DNA of 8,426 nt from Calditrichota bacterium (GCA_024278715.1 JAJRSN010000010.1:1-8426); one strand, 5' to 3'; positions 1-6,346 are shown, counted from the stretch's first letter. Translations and numbers: made by a program. The notes: generated from the letters alone by a model not told the origin.

Positions 1-146
1 GTCTTTGTTCCCAGCAATAAATTACTGGGCTACTATCGTTTAATTCCTACGGATTTCATTCTCAATAACTAAACCTCTAAACACCTAAACACCCAAATTT
101 GTTACTCATCACGCGTCACGCATTACGCATTACGACCTTGTCACTC
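1..146 (-). repeat. Interspersed repeat A, left copy (inverted relative to 6023-6168)
   Basis: The reverse complement of this segment matches 6023-6168 base for base over 146 positions with two mismatches (at positions 54 and 64 here). The match runs up to base 1, so the element may extend beyond the window. Read on the minus strand, it starts about 42 nt after the M16 stop codon. It contains degenerate heptamer units, then AAATTTGGGTGTTTAGG, then a small inverted repeat built on CCCAG/CTGGG at 10-29. No open reading frame or transposase is associated with it. It is most likely a non-coding dispersed or REP-like element. Confidence 0.9.
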
Positions 147-160
147 ACCACGCATTACGA
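101..160 (-). repeat. Degenerate 7-bp tandem repeats (GTRAYGM units)
   Basis: Read on the minus strand, this stretch is mostly consecutive 7-nt units such as GTAATGC, GTAATGC, GTGACGC and GTGATGA, broken by one irregular unit (GTGACAAGGTC). The same units occur at 6004-6070, and short runs occur near 3067-3084 and 6210-6220. The run partly overlaps repeat A. It resembles in style the short tandemly repeated repetitive sequences of some bacterial intergenic regions. No function can be read from it. Confidence 0.7.
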
Positions 161-187
161 TCTCATTTTTTTGTCAATATAAAATTT

Positions 188-1873
188 TTATCTCACAATA
201 ACCTGTACCGGGTTTTCGACGTGCAGGTATTTTTGCGCTGCGAGCCGCACATCGGTCAAGGTCACTTTTTTCAGAGCATCGAGAAATTCCAGATCATAGT
301 TGATATCGTTGTGAAAATAATACGACGTTCCCAGATAAAAAGCCTGATTAATGCTGGACAATCGCCGGAACATCATCCGACCCAAATACATGCTTAACGA
401 TTTTTGCAAATCATCATTATTGAGTCCGTCCAAGATATTCAGTTTAAAAAATCTCGAATATTGGGGAATTAATTTATCCACGTTTTGCGGACGCGTTCCC
501 TGTTTAACGTAAAATAGAGCCCGGTCGCCCTTTAGTTCAATTCCCGCGCTTATACGGTAAGCCATTCCCTGCTTTTCACGAATGTCGAACACGATCTTAT
601 CTCTTAAAATCAAAGACAACGCTTTAAGAGCCGGTTTGTCGGCGGAATCAATCTGCTTGGCGAATCCCCAGAAAATATAAGAACGGTTTCCGCCGCCTTC
701 TTCTTCGATGGTAACCGGTTTGTCATGCAATTTGATTGTTTGAGTATAGGGCGCGGGTTCGCCGGTAACGAGCTGTCCTTTAAAATTGGCGAACCATGAA
801 TGAATCTTTTCCGGTGCAGCGGAAGAGACCACGGAAATAACCATGTTCGCCGGTTGAAAGTATTCTCTGGCAAATTGCAGCAGCTTTGTATATGTCAGCT
901 CTTCGGGACCTTCGGGATAGGGCGGGTCTTCATAAACCTCTTTTTTGTACAACTTTTCAAACTTCTTTTTGGCGGGATCTCCGCGTCCCATCATCATGGG
1001 ATTTGAACCGCTCAATTTCACTTTTGCGTTTTTAAACTCTTGTTCGCTGGGAATAAAATTAAGCATCTGTTCATTCAAATAACGGATCAGTCCTTCAATG
1101 TCGTCGTTTAAACCTTCGGCGCGGATGTAACCGAAATCCGGATGCAGGTAAATATCATCCATGGGAATATAGGGATTATCATTCACCGTGAAACTCAGAC
1201 CGAAGCGGTTGCTGATTTTTTTATTCTCTTCGGATTTCATTCGCTGACCAAAACAATCATGCAGAATTTTAGCCGCGTCTTTGCCATATTTGGATTGCAA
1301 CGGCGCCTTGTGTTTGAACAGGTAATGGATGGCTACCAGATTGCTTGCCGGATTTTGTTTTACGATCAGAGTAGCGGCGCCGTTTTTGCCTTCAAATAAT
1401 TTGGCGACCAGTCCGGCGGATTTTTCCTTTTGTTCGCTCTTATGTTCGGGCTGTTGAATAATGATTACCGGGTCGCTTTGAATCTTGAAACCGGCTAATT
1501 CTTTTGCAGCCTGATAAAAGCGGTCGCTTTCGTAGGAGGTCAGCACGGCTTCAAAACCATCAACAGCCATTTCGTGCGCGTTGTAAATGCCGAACATGTG
1601 CGGCTTTTCAATGTTTTTCAGAAACGATGTTTTTATTTTGTTGGCTTCGGTTAAAATAGCTTCGTCGCTGAAACTGAAATCGGCGCCGCGTATCGATTGT
1701 TCGACTCTTTCCGCCAGATGCGTGTAGTCTCTGGCGTCGGATTTCAGGGTTAAACTCGCTTCGATGAAATTTGCGACGGGAGTTGTGCGCGAGCTTATTT
1801 CCACGCGGCTTACCTTATCTCCCAGACTCATTTTTAAATTTTGCGCCAGATCGGAAAGTTTTTGATCCAGCAA
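188..1873 (-). CDS. M16 family peptidase, C-terminal part (downstream of the in-frame TGA)
   Basis: This is the rear part of the M16 peptidase. The frame is open from 1897; the coordinate 1873 is only the first TTG after the stop. No Shine-Dalgarno sequence precedes that TTG or the ATG at 1831, so independent translation is doubtful. The first ~100 residues complete the first M16_C domain. Residues ~165-370 resemble a second M16 N-type domain in which the zinc motif is lost (LHDCFGQR occupies the helix where HxxEH would be). Residues ~395-555 form a second M16_C-like domain with the family's typical Arg...Tyr segment, FDIREKQGMAYRIS. The protein ends at TAA (188-190). This active-then-inactive duplication is normal for long M16 enzymes. 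Confidence 0.75.
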   Translation of the reverse strand: MLDQKLSDLAQNLKMSLGDKVSRVEISSRTTPVANFIEASLTLKSDARDYTHLAERVEQSIRGADFSFSDEAILTEANKIKTSFLKNIEKPHMFGIYNAHEMAVDGFEAVLTSYESDRFYQAAKELAGFKIQSDPVIIIQQPEHKSEQKEKSAGLVAKLFEGKNGAATLIVKQNPASNLVAIHYLFKHKAPLQSKYGKDAAKILHDCFGQRMKSEENKKISNRFGLSFTVNDNPYIPMDDIYLHPDFGYIRAEGLNDDIEGLIRYLNEQMLNFIPSEQEFKNAKVKLSGSNPMMMGRGDPAKKKFEKLYKKEVYEDPPYPEGPEELTYTKLLQFAREYFQPANMVISVVSSAAPEKIHSWFANFKGQLVTGEPAPYTQTIKLHDKPVTIEEEGGGNRSYIFWGFAKQIDSADKPALKALSLILRDKIVFDIREKQGMAYRISAGIELKGDRALFYVKQGTRPQNVDKLIPQYSRFFKLNILDGLNNDDLQKSLSMYLGRMMFRRLSSINQAFYLGTSYYFHNDINYDLEFLDALKKVTLTDVRLAAQKYLHVENPVQVIVR

Positions 1874-1897
1874 CTCGAAGAAGGTGAGATCGTAATT

Positions 1898-2779
1898 TCA
1901 GTTAATCGGGTAAAATAACTGCAAACGCGGAGATTTCCCTTCGTAAAAGCGGTGAAAAACCTGTCCGGGCGAGGGGAGCTTTAAATAGCGGGTATCAAAT
2001 CCCAGACTCCAGTCGGTCATGTTCTCGCGGTAAACCAAACCGGGAGATTCGTTGCCGTAAATTTCTTCGATCATCTTCAGCATTTCGGCTGAATCGAAAT
2101 TACCGATCACGCTCATCAGCATGTTGTTGGGCACATAATTGTTTTTGTAGAACTCAAACACCTGATCGCGGTCCATGGCTTCAATTGTGGCATAGGTGCC
2201 TAAAGTGGGCAGAGAAAGCGCGTGACCCTTGAAAAGAACCGAAATTACATTCCGCTCCGCCTGCGCGTCGGGGTTGGCTAAGGTCTTGGAAATTTCTTCT
2301 AAAACAATGCCTTTTTCTTTTTCAAATTTTTCTTCCGGCAAGGTGGAACGAAACAGCATGTCAGCCTGAATTTCCATCCCCTGCCGAATATTTTCCGCCG
2401 GGGTAACCATCATAAAATTGGTGTAATATTCGGAAGTGTTGGCATTGTTGTACCCGCCGATACGATCCACATCGTCGTATAATTGCTTTTGCGTGCGGGA
2501 GGTGGTGCCGTTAAACAGCAAATGTTCAAGCATGTGACTCATTCCGCTGGTGGTGAAGGTTTCGTATGCAGAGCCTATTTTAACGACCACATTCACGCCT
2601 ACCATGGGCAGGGCGGGATTCTCGATCAACAAAACCTGCATTCCGTTATCCAGCAGATGTACGGAAACGTTTTGAGGCAGTTCGGTGATTCTTGGGTCAG
2701 CGGCATGACTGGCTTCGCTTAAATTGATCAATAAAATTATTAATAAAAGAAAAAATGGTGTCCGAATATGGGAGGGCAT
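1898..2779 (-). CDS. M16 family peptidase, N-terminal catalytic part (truncated by TGA)
   Basis: This 293-residue product is the front third of an M16 (pitrilysin/insulinase-type) zinc peptidase. Residues 1-26 look like a Sec signal peptide: a hydrophobic run FFLLLIILLINL followed by SHA-A, a plausible signal peptidase I site, so export to the periplasm or envelope is inferred. The inverted zinc motif HMLEH gives H82 and H86 as ligands and E85 as catalytic base. E162 in EKEKGIVLEEI is the expected third ligand, with E155 the second conserved Glu seven residues earlier. From about residue 195 the following M16_C-type domain begins (FYKNNYVPNNMLMSVIGNF) and is cut off at residue 293. The start is ATG at 2779, preceded by AAAGGAGA with six bases between GGAGA and ATG. 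Alone, this product lacks the clamshell C half and is unlikely to be a competent protease. The preferred substrate is unknown. Confidence 0.85.
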   Translation of the reverse strand: MPSHIRTPFFLLLIILLINLSEASHAADPRITELPQNVSVHLLDNGMQVLLIENPALPMVGVNVVVKIGSAYETFTTSGMSHMLEHLLFNGTTSRTQKQLYDDVDRIGGYNNANTSEYYTNFMMVTPAENIRQGMEIQADMLFRSTLPEEKFEKEKGIVLEEISKTLANPDAQAERNVISVLFKGHALSLPTLGTYATIEAMDRDQVFEFYKNNYVPNNMLMSVIGNFDSAEMLKMIEEIYGNESPGLVYRENMTDWSLGFDTRYLKLPSPGQVFHRFYEGKSPRLQLFYPIN

Positions 2780-2893
2780 TTTAGGTCTCCTTTTTCTGTT
2801 CGCGTTATTTTTAAATATATGAATTTCAACAACGATGTGAAAGCAAAAAAAGGATTTAAAATATTCGCGCCGCGCCCATAACGATTTATGATT

Positions 2894-2951
2894 TTCGTTA
2901 AGGGTTAAGAGTTAAGCGGCATCTCCGGTCACATATTCGTTAAGGGTTAAG
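2894..2951 (+). repeat. Direct repeat of TTCGTTAAGGGTTAAG (two copies)
   Basis: The 16-mer TTCGTTAAGGGTTAAG occurs at 2894-2909 and again at 2936-2951. The second copy is the distal end of repeat B. Repeat B at 6231-6346 carries only one copy, inverted at 6320-6335. The extra copy suggests local duplication or slippage at the element end. No function is apparent. Confidence 0.75.
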
Positions 2952-3040
2952 CGTGTAAGCGTATAATCGTACCTCTCCGACTCGCTTAGAATGATAAATT
3001 GTTGTCACGGCTTTCAGTATTCTGATTTCTGATAATCTTT
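2925..3040 (-). repeat. Interspersed repeat B, left copy (inverted relative to 6231-6346)
   Basis: The reverse complement of 2925-3040 aligns without gaps to 6231-6346 with six mismatches in 116 bases. Weaker similarity continues to about 3080, where a GTGATGAGTAAG-type heptamer run lies on the minus strand. It is non-coding. On the minus strand it lies upstream of the M16 gene, its inner end about 145 nt from that start codon. The rest of the 2780-3239 interval holds AT-rich DNA next to the M16 gene, the direct repeats, and the thr promoter at 3184-3212. I see no other gene there. Confidence 0.9.
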
Positions 3041-3183
3041 TTTCATTTTTCATTTGTCATTTTTCTTACTCATCACGCATCACGTCTTTCCTGCTTTAAT
3101 CTTTAACCTTGTTTCTTCTGTCCCTCTTTTCCCGAACCAGCAGATCATCCCAATTGCAAAAATGAATAATTATCGAAAAAAAT

Positions 3184-3212
3184 TTGAATATATTCGGATT
3201 CTGTGTTATAAT
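3184..3212 (+). promoter_or_regulatory. Sigma70-type promoter of the thr operon leader
   Basis: A -35 box TTGAAT (3184-3189) and a perfect -10 box TATAAT (3207-3212) are separated by exactly 17 bp. Transcription would start near 3219-3220, just ahead of the leader's Shine-Dalgarno site (CGGAG, 3226-3230). The position fits the short leader beginning at 3240 and excludes the upstream in-frame ATG at 3162 from the transcript. The consensus match and placement are seen in the sequence; activity is inferred. Confidence 0.82.
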
Positions 3213-3239
3213 TCGCAAAACATATCGGAGAAATCGGAA

Positions 3240-3353
3240 TTGAGTAAATTAATTTTGCCGCAAGCAATAATCACGATTTTTATTACCAATACGGCTACAA
3301 CATGCGTTGGCGCGCTTACAAGCACCACAACAACTTTGCAGGGGGCTGGCTGA
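3240..3353 (+). CDS. thrL: thr operon leader peptide (37 aa, Thr-rich)
   Basis: This short open frame starts at TTG (3240), nine bases after GGAG (3227-3230), and ends at TGA (3351-3353). Ten of its 37 codons are Thr. Five of these lie in the final stretch LTSTTTTLQGAG (codons 27 and 29-32, positions 3318-3335), immediately before the attenuator structure. Five Ile codons lie in the first 15 positions. The layout matches a ribosome-sensed attenuation leader: stalling at Thr codons reports low charged tRNA-Thr. The Gly-Ala-Gly ending matches the E. coli ThrL ending (...GNGAG), as I recall that sequence. The frame is open further upstream (ATG at 3162 and beyond), but those starts precede the promoter and lack a ribosome site. 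The gene symbol is assigned by function and position, not by proven orthology. Confidence 0.88.
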   Translation: MSKLILPQAIITIFITNTATTCVGALTSTTTTLQGAG

Positions 3354-3425
3354 AGTTCAGGTAAAATGCAATTAACAAAATAAAAGCACGATAAACCGAC
3401 TTCAGCCCGAGGTCGGTTTTTTTTT
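3332..3425 (+). promoter_or_regulatory. Threonine attenuator: protector, antiterminator and terminator arms
   Basis: Three competing pairings are visible. The protector is AACTT (3332-3336) plus CAG (3339-3341) pairing with CTGAAGTT (3350-3357), spanning the leader stop. The antiterminator is GGCTGAAGT (3348-3356) pairing perfectly over 9 bp with ACTTCAGCC (3399-3407). The terminator is 3393-3403 with 3409-3419, then nine T. Antiterminator and terminator share 3399-3407, and antiterminator and protector share 3350-3356, so they are mutually exclusive. A ribosome stalled on Thr codons 29-32 would mask the 5' protector arm and leave 3348-3356 free, giving readthrough into thrA. A ribosome at the stop codon would mask 3348-3356 and let the terminator form. 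Confidence 0.88.
3393..3425 (+). terminator. Intrinsic terminator of the thr attenuator
   Basis: AAACCGACTTC (3393-3403) pairs with GAGGTCGGTTT (3409-3419) around a five-base AGCCC loop, with a single T-G wobble. The stem runs into a tract of nine T (3417-3425). It lies between the leader stop and the thrA start, so it acts as a conditional terminator and not as the end of an upstream gene. The 3426-3535 interval after it shows nothing except the thrA ribosome site. Confidence 0.93.
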
Positions 3426-3535
3426 ACCCGAAAAAATTATTCATTTTATTGGCAGAGAAGGCATTAAGAGTGTGATTGAAAGAAAATAAGCGGCAAAGAG
3501 TTTTTATCGTAATTAAAAAGAAGGAATTTTTTAAA

Positions 3536-5992
3536 ATGATCATATTAAAATTTGGCGGAACCTCGCTGGAAAATGCCGGACGAATTAGTAGAATCATCGA
3601 TATTATTAAAGAACGGCAGGCAAAATATGGCAGGACGGCGGTGGTCGTTTCGGCATTGGGCGGTGTGACGGACGATCTTATTCGTTCGGCGCAATTGGCA
3701 GCCAAAGGAGATCGATCGTATTCGAAAATCGAAGAACAACTCGAACAACGTCATTTGCAAACCGTGCGCGGGTTAATTCCTTCAAAAGCTCAAAGTTCCG
3801 TTCTGTCTCATATCATTTCAGAATTAAACGATTTGCACGATGTGCTGCACGGCGTGTATTTGGTGCGGGAGCTTTCGGCTCGGGTTCTGGATTTTGTGAT
3901 GAGTTTCGGCGAACGGCTTTCGGCTTATATTTTGAGCGAGGCTTTAAATGAGCGGGGAATTGCCGCCGAATATCTGGATGCGCGGCAGGTTGTAAAAACC
4001 AACGATCGTTTTGGCAGCGCTCTTGTGCAGTACGAATCGACCTTTAAGTTAATTCGGCAGTATTTTGAAAGCCGTTCCGATTTGCAGATTGTCACGGGAT
4101 TTATCGGTTCAACCATGAACAACGAAACCACGACGCTGGGCAGGGGCGGTTCGGATTTTACGGCGTCTATTTTTGGGGCGGCGTTGCAGGTAAAAGAGAT
4201 TCAGATCTGGACCGATGTAAACGGAGTTTTAACTGCGGATCCGCAAAAGGTGCCCGAGGCTTTTACCATACCGCAACTGACCTACGAAGAAGCCATGGAA
4301 CTTTCGCATTTCGGGGCAAAGGTTGTGCATCCTTCAACCATGCAGCCAGCTTTGGACAAAAAAATTCCGATTCGCATTAAAAACACGCTAAATCCTTCGG
4401 CAGCCGGTACGTTAATCGGTCACACGGCAAACGATTCTCCTTTAATCATCAAAGGGCTTTCGTCCGTTGATGATGTTGCCTTAATCAATGTGATCGGCAG
4501 CGGAATGGTCGGCGTCGCAGGAATTGCCGGCAGAATTTTCGGAGCTCTTGCCCGCAAAGGCATCAACGTGATTTTGATCTCGCAGGCGTCTTCGGAACAT
4601 TCGGTCTGTTTTGCGGTTCTGCCGCATTACGCTCAAAAGGCAAAAAAAGCCATTGAAGCGGAATTACGTCTGGAACTTTATGAGCGCCGGGTAAATCGCG
4701 TTGCGGTCGAAAAAGATTTGGCAGTGATTGCCGCTGTGGGCGAAAACATGCGCCGCACAAAGGGTATTGCGGGAAAGGTTTTTCAGGCGTTGGGTAAAAA
4801 CGGAGTGAACATTGTAGCCATCGCTCAGGGTTCGTCCGAATTGAATATTTCGATGGTTATTTCCAAAAAAGAATTGAGCAAAGCGTTAAAGGCAATCCAT
4901 TCCGAGTTTTTCTTTCCGACGGCTAAGGTGATTAATCTCTATCTCGCGGGAACGGGTTTGATCGGCGGTACGCTTCTCGATTTGATAGCCAAACAGACAA
5001 ATCATTTTCAAAGCCGCTGGGGACTGCAAATCAGATTGGCGGGGTTGATGAATTCGTGCAAAATGCTGCTTCGGGAACAGGGAATCGATCCGACAAAAGC
5101 GATAGACCTGTTAAATGCCGAGGGACATCCGGCGAAGTTAAAACATTTTATCGGAAAAGCCGCTAAATTAAATCTACCCAACGGTGTTTTTGTGGATTGT
5201 ACGGCAAGCGACGACATCGTTAATATTTATCCTGAGCTTTTTAGGATGAAAATTTCGGTTGTAACCGCCAACAAAAAAGCCAATTCCGGAACGTACGATT
5301 TTTACCTTAAATTGCGCGAAGCGGCAAAAAAGGGTCATGCGGTTTTTGCTTACGAAACCAATGTCGGAGCGGGATTACCGGTCATTAAAACGATTCGCGA
5401 TCTGGTAACAAGCGGCGATCGGATCCATAAGATCGAGGGACTGGTGTCGGGTACTTTGTCATTCCTTTTCAGCGCTTTCACGGGTGAAAAGCCCTTCAGC
5501 TCGTTACTGCACGAAGCTAAAGAAAAAGGATTTACCGAACCAGATCCCAGAGAAGATTTGAACGGATTGGACGCCGCCCGAAAGATTGTTATCTTAGCAA
5601 GGGAAGCGGGTTACCCGTTGGAGTTGGAGCAGGTGGAAATACAAAATCTTGTACCAAAAGAAGCCGAAGATGTGGGGACGGTGGAGGAGTTCTTTGCCAT
5701 ACTAAAAAAGCATGACGGATGGTTTGAAGAACGGCGTCAAGCGGCGGAGAATAATGGCTGTAAATTGTGCTATGTCGCCTTTTTTGAATCGGGAAAAGCG
5801 AGAGTAGGGCTAAAAGAAGTCGATCCGCAGCACCCTTTTTTCAATTTAAGCGGAAGCGACAATGTGTTTGTGCTAACGACGGATTATTATTCGGAGCGAC
5901 CGCTGATCATCCGCGGACCCGGAGCAGGAGCCAAAGTTACCGCGGCGGGAGTTTTATCGGACATACTTCGCGCGGCTCAATTTTTGGCGTAG
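3536..5992 (+). CDS. thrA: Bifunctional aspartokinase / homoserine dehydrogenase
   Basis: This 818-residue fusion enzyme phosphorylates aspartate and, after a separate semialdehyde dehydrogenase, reduces aspartate semialdehyde to homoserine. The aspartokinase domain (residues 1-~300) shows KFGGTS (5-10), SFGERLS (123-129), GRGGSD (202-207) and WTDVNGV (225-231). Two ACT regulatory domains follow (about 315-392 and 395-462), each with the threonine-contacting Gln motif: LISQASSE (Q350) and AIAQGSSE (Q431). Threonine feedback is therefore likely retained. The homoserine dehydrogenase part has a dinucleotide loop AGTGLIGG (471-478), TNVGAGLPVI (608-617) and TEPDPREDLNGLDAARK, with E668, D679 and K683 at the catalytic positions. 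The start is ATG at 3536, nine bases after AAGGAA (3521-3526); an upstream in-frame TTG at 3476 would add 20 Lys-rich residues and lacks a good site. The length is that of full-size ThrA (about 820). Expression is probably controlled by the upstream attenuator. Confidence 0.97.
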   Translation: MIILKFGGTSLENAGRISRIIDIIKERQAKYGRTAVVVSALGGVTDDLIRSAQLAAKGDRSYSKIEEQLEQRHLQTVRGLIPSKAQSSVLSHIISELNDLHDVLHGVYLVRELSARVLDFVMSFGERLSAYILSEALNERGIAAEYLDARQVVKTNDRFGSALVQYESTFKLIRQYFESRSDLQIVTGFIGSTMNNETTTLGRGGSDFTASIFGAALQVKEIQIWTDVNGVLTADPQKVPEAFTIPQLTYEEAMELSHFGAKVVHPSTMQPALDKKIPIRIKNTLNPSAAGTLIGHTANDSPLIIKGLSSVDDVALINVIGSGMVGVAGIAGRIFGALARKGINVILISQASSEHSVCFAVLPHYAQKAKKAIEAELRLELYERRVNRVAVEKDLAVIAAVGENMRRTKGIAGKVFQALGKNGVNIVAIAQGSSELNISMVISKKELSKALKAIHSEFFFPTAKVINLYLAGTGLIGGTLLDLIAKQTNHFQSRWGLQIRLAGLMNSCKMLLREQGIDPTKAIDLLNAEGHPAKLKHFIGKAAKLNLPNGVFVDCTASDDIVNIYPELFRMKISVVTANKKANSGTYDFYLKLREAAKKGHAVFAYETNVGAGLPVIKTIRDLVTSGDRIHKIEGLVSGTLSFLFSAFTGEKPFSSLLHEAKEKGFTEPDPREDLNGLDAARKIVILAREAGYPLELEQVEIQNLVPKEAEDVGTVEEFFAILKKHDGWFEERRQAAENNGCKLCYVAFFESGKARVGLKEVDPQHPFFNLSGSDNVFVLTTDYYSERPLIIRGPGAGAKVTAAGVLSDILRAAQFLA

Positions 5993-6003
5993 GTTTGGAG
6001 GAC

Positions 6004-6070
6004 GTAACGCGTGACGAGTAACGAGTGACAAGGTCGTAATGCGTAATGCGTGACGCGTGATGAGTAACAA
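6004..6070 (+). repeat. Degenerate 7-bp tandem repeats (GTRAYGM units), thrA 3' side
   Basis: Starting 12 nt after the thrA stop, the sequence parses as GTAACGC, GTGACGA, GTAACGA, GTGACAAGGTC, GTAATGC, GTAATGC, GTGACGC, GTGATGA, GTAACAA. All but one are seven bases long with the G-T-R-A-Y/C pattern. The second half belongs to repeat A. The first units replace a similar but diverged run at the left copy, which suggests heptamer number and order change faster than the rest of the element. Confidence 0.75.
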
Positions 6071-6168
6071 ATTTGGGTGTTTAGGTGTTTAGAGGTTTAG
6101 TTGTTGAGAATGAATTCCGTAGGAATTAAACGATAGTAGCCCAGTAATTTATTGCTGGGAACAAAGAC
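6023..6168 (+). repeat. Interspersed repeat A, right copy
   Basis: It is 144/146 identical to the reverse complement of bases 1-146. It starts 31 nt after the thrA stop and reads in the same direction as thrA, just as the left copy reads in the direction of the M16 gene and follows its stop. Its distal part has a hairpin at 6140-6159. Together with repeat B at 6231-6346 it fills most of the 411-nt thrA-thrB spacer. No coding capacity is seen; the 6169-6230 link between them holds a C/T-rich stretch and the small palindrome GCCCTTTAGGGC. Confidence 0.92.
6140..6159 (+). other. Conserved small hairpin in repeat A
   Basis: CCCAGTAA pairs with TTGCTGGG around a TTTA loop, an 8-bp stem with one T-G wobble. 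In the left copy the equivalent bases are 10-29; the G-U wobble is possible only on the minus-strand RNA there and on the plus-strand RNA here. In both copies that is the transcript direction of the gene just upstream. It has no T-run after it, so it does not look like an intrinsic terminator. Confidence 0.55.
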
Positions 6169-6230
6169 GCCTTCCCCTTTTTCTCCGCCCTTTAGGGCAA
6201 AGATGAAAAGTGACGAGTAAAAAAAAGAAA

Positions 6231-6346
6231 AAAGATTATCGGAAAGCAGAATACAGAAAGCCATGACAACAATTTATCATTCTAAGAGAGTCGGAGAGGT
6301 TCGATTATACGCTTACACGCTTAACCCTTAACGAATATGTGACCGG
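6231..6346 (+). repeat. Interspersed repeat B, right copy
   Basis: It aligns ungapped to the reverse complement of 2925-3040 with six differences. It ends 57 nt before the thrB start and lies in the orientation of thrB, mirroring the left copy upstream of the M16 gene. It contains no convincing promoter. The remaining 6347-6403 holds the thrB ribosome site GGAG (6392-6395) and unique sequence. Confidence 0.9.

Larger units (their letters stand above)
188..2779 (-). pseudogene. M16 zinc metallopeptidase, full reading frame interrupted by one in-frame TGA
   Basis: The two minus-strand open frames at 1898-2779 and 188-1873 lie in the same reading frame and are separated only by TGA at 1898-1900 plus eight sense codons (NYDLTFFE). 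Joined, they give 863 codons, the usual size of a two-module M16 protease with a catalytic N half and an inactive C half. There is no frameshift or other lesion, and both halves keep well-formed domains. A single substitution (for example CGA to TGA) would explain the stop. It may be a recent nonsense mutation, a sequencing or assembly error, or tolerated readthrough; the sequence alone cannot decide. It is divergent from the thr operon and shows no functional tie to it. Confidence 0.75.

Noticed and set aside
101..160. Heptamer arrays as a CRISPR-like array
   Set aside because: Units are 7 bp, contiguous and degenerate, with no spacers and no cas genes.
1845..1900. TGA in the M16 gene as a selenocysteine codon
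   Set aside because: No convincing SECIS-like hairpin follows. The site is not a catalytic or Cys-aligned position, and the family is not known for selenocysteine.
2800..2870. Promoter for the M16 gene (TTGAAA on the minus strand)
   Set aside because: A TTGAAA is present, but no acceptable -10 box lies 16-18 bp downstream, so I could not support a call.
2940..2967. TATAAT at 2962-2967 inside repeat B as a promoter
   Set aside because: The best -35 at suitable spacing (TTAAGG, 16 bp) matches only half of the consensus. In the other copy the sequence points away from thrB.
3054..3239. Upstream extension of the leader frame to 63 or 99 residues (ATG at 3162 or 3054)
   Set aside because: These starts lie before the predicted transcription start near 3219 and have no Shine-Dalgarno site. 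Part of the extension reads through repeat-like DNA.
3476..3535. TTG start adding 20 residues to ThrA
   Set aside because: ATG at 3536 has AAGGAA at nine bases and gives the standard N-terminus MIILKFGGTS. The extension is Lys-rich and unlike the family.
6187..6198. Palindrome GCCCTTTAGGGC as a terminator
   Set aside because: The stem is only four or five base pairs and no T-run follows, so it cannot be an intrinsic terminator.
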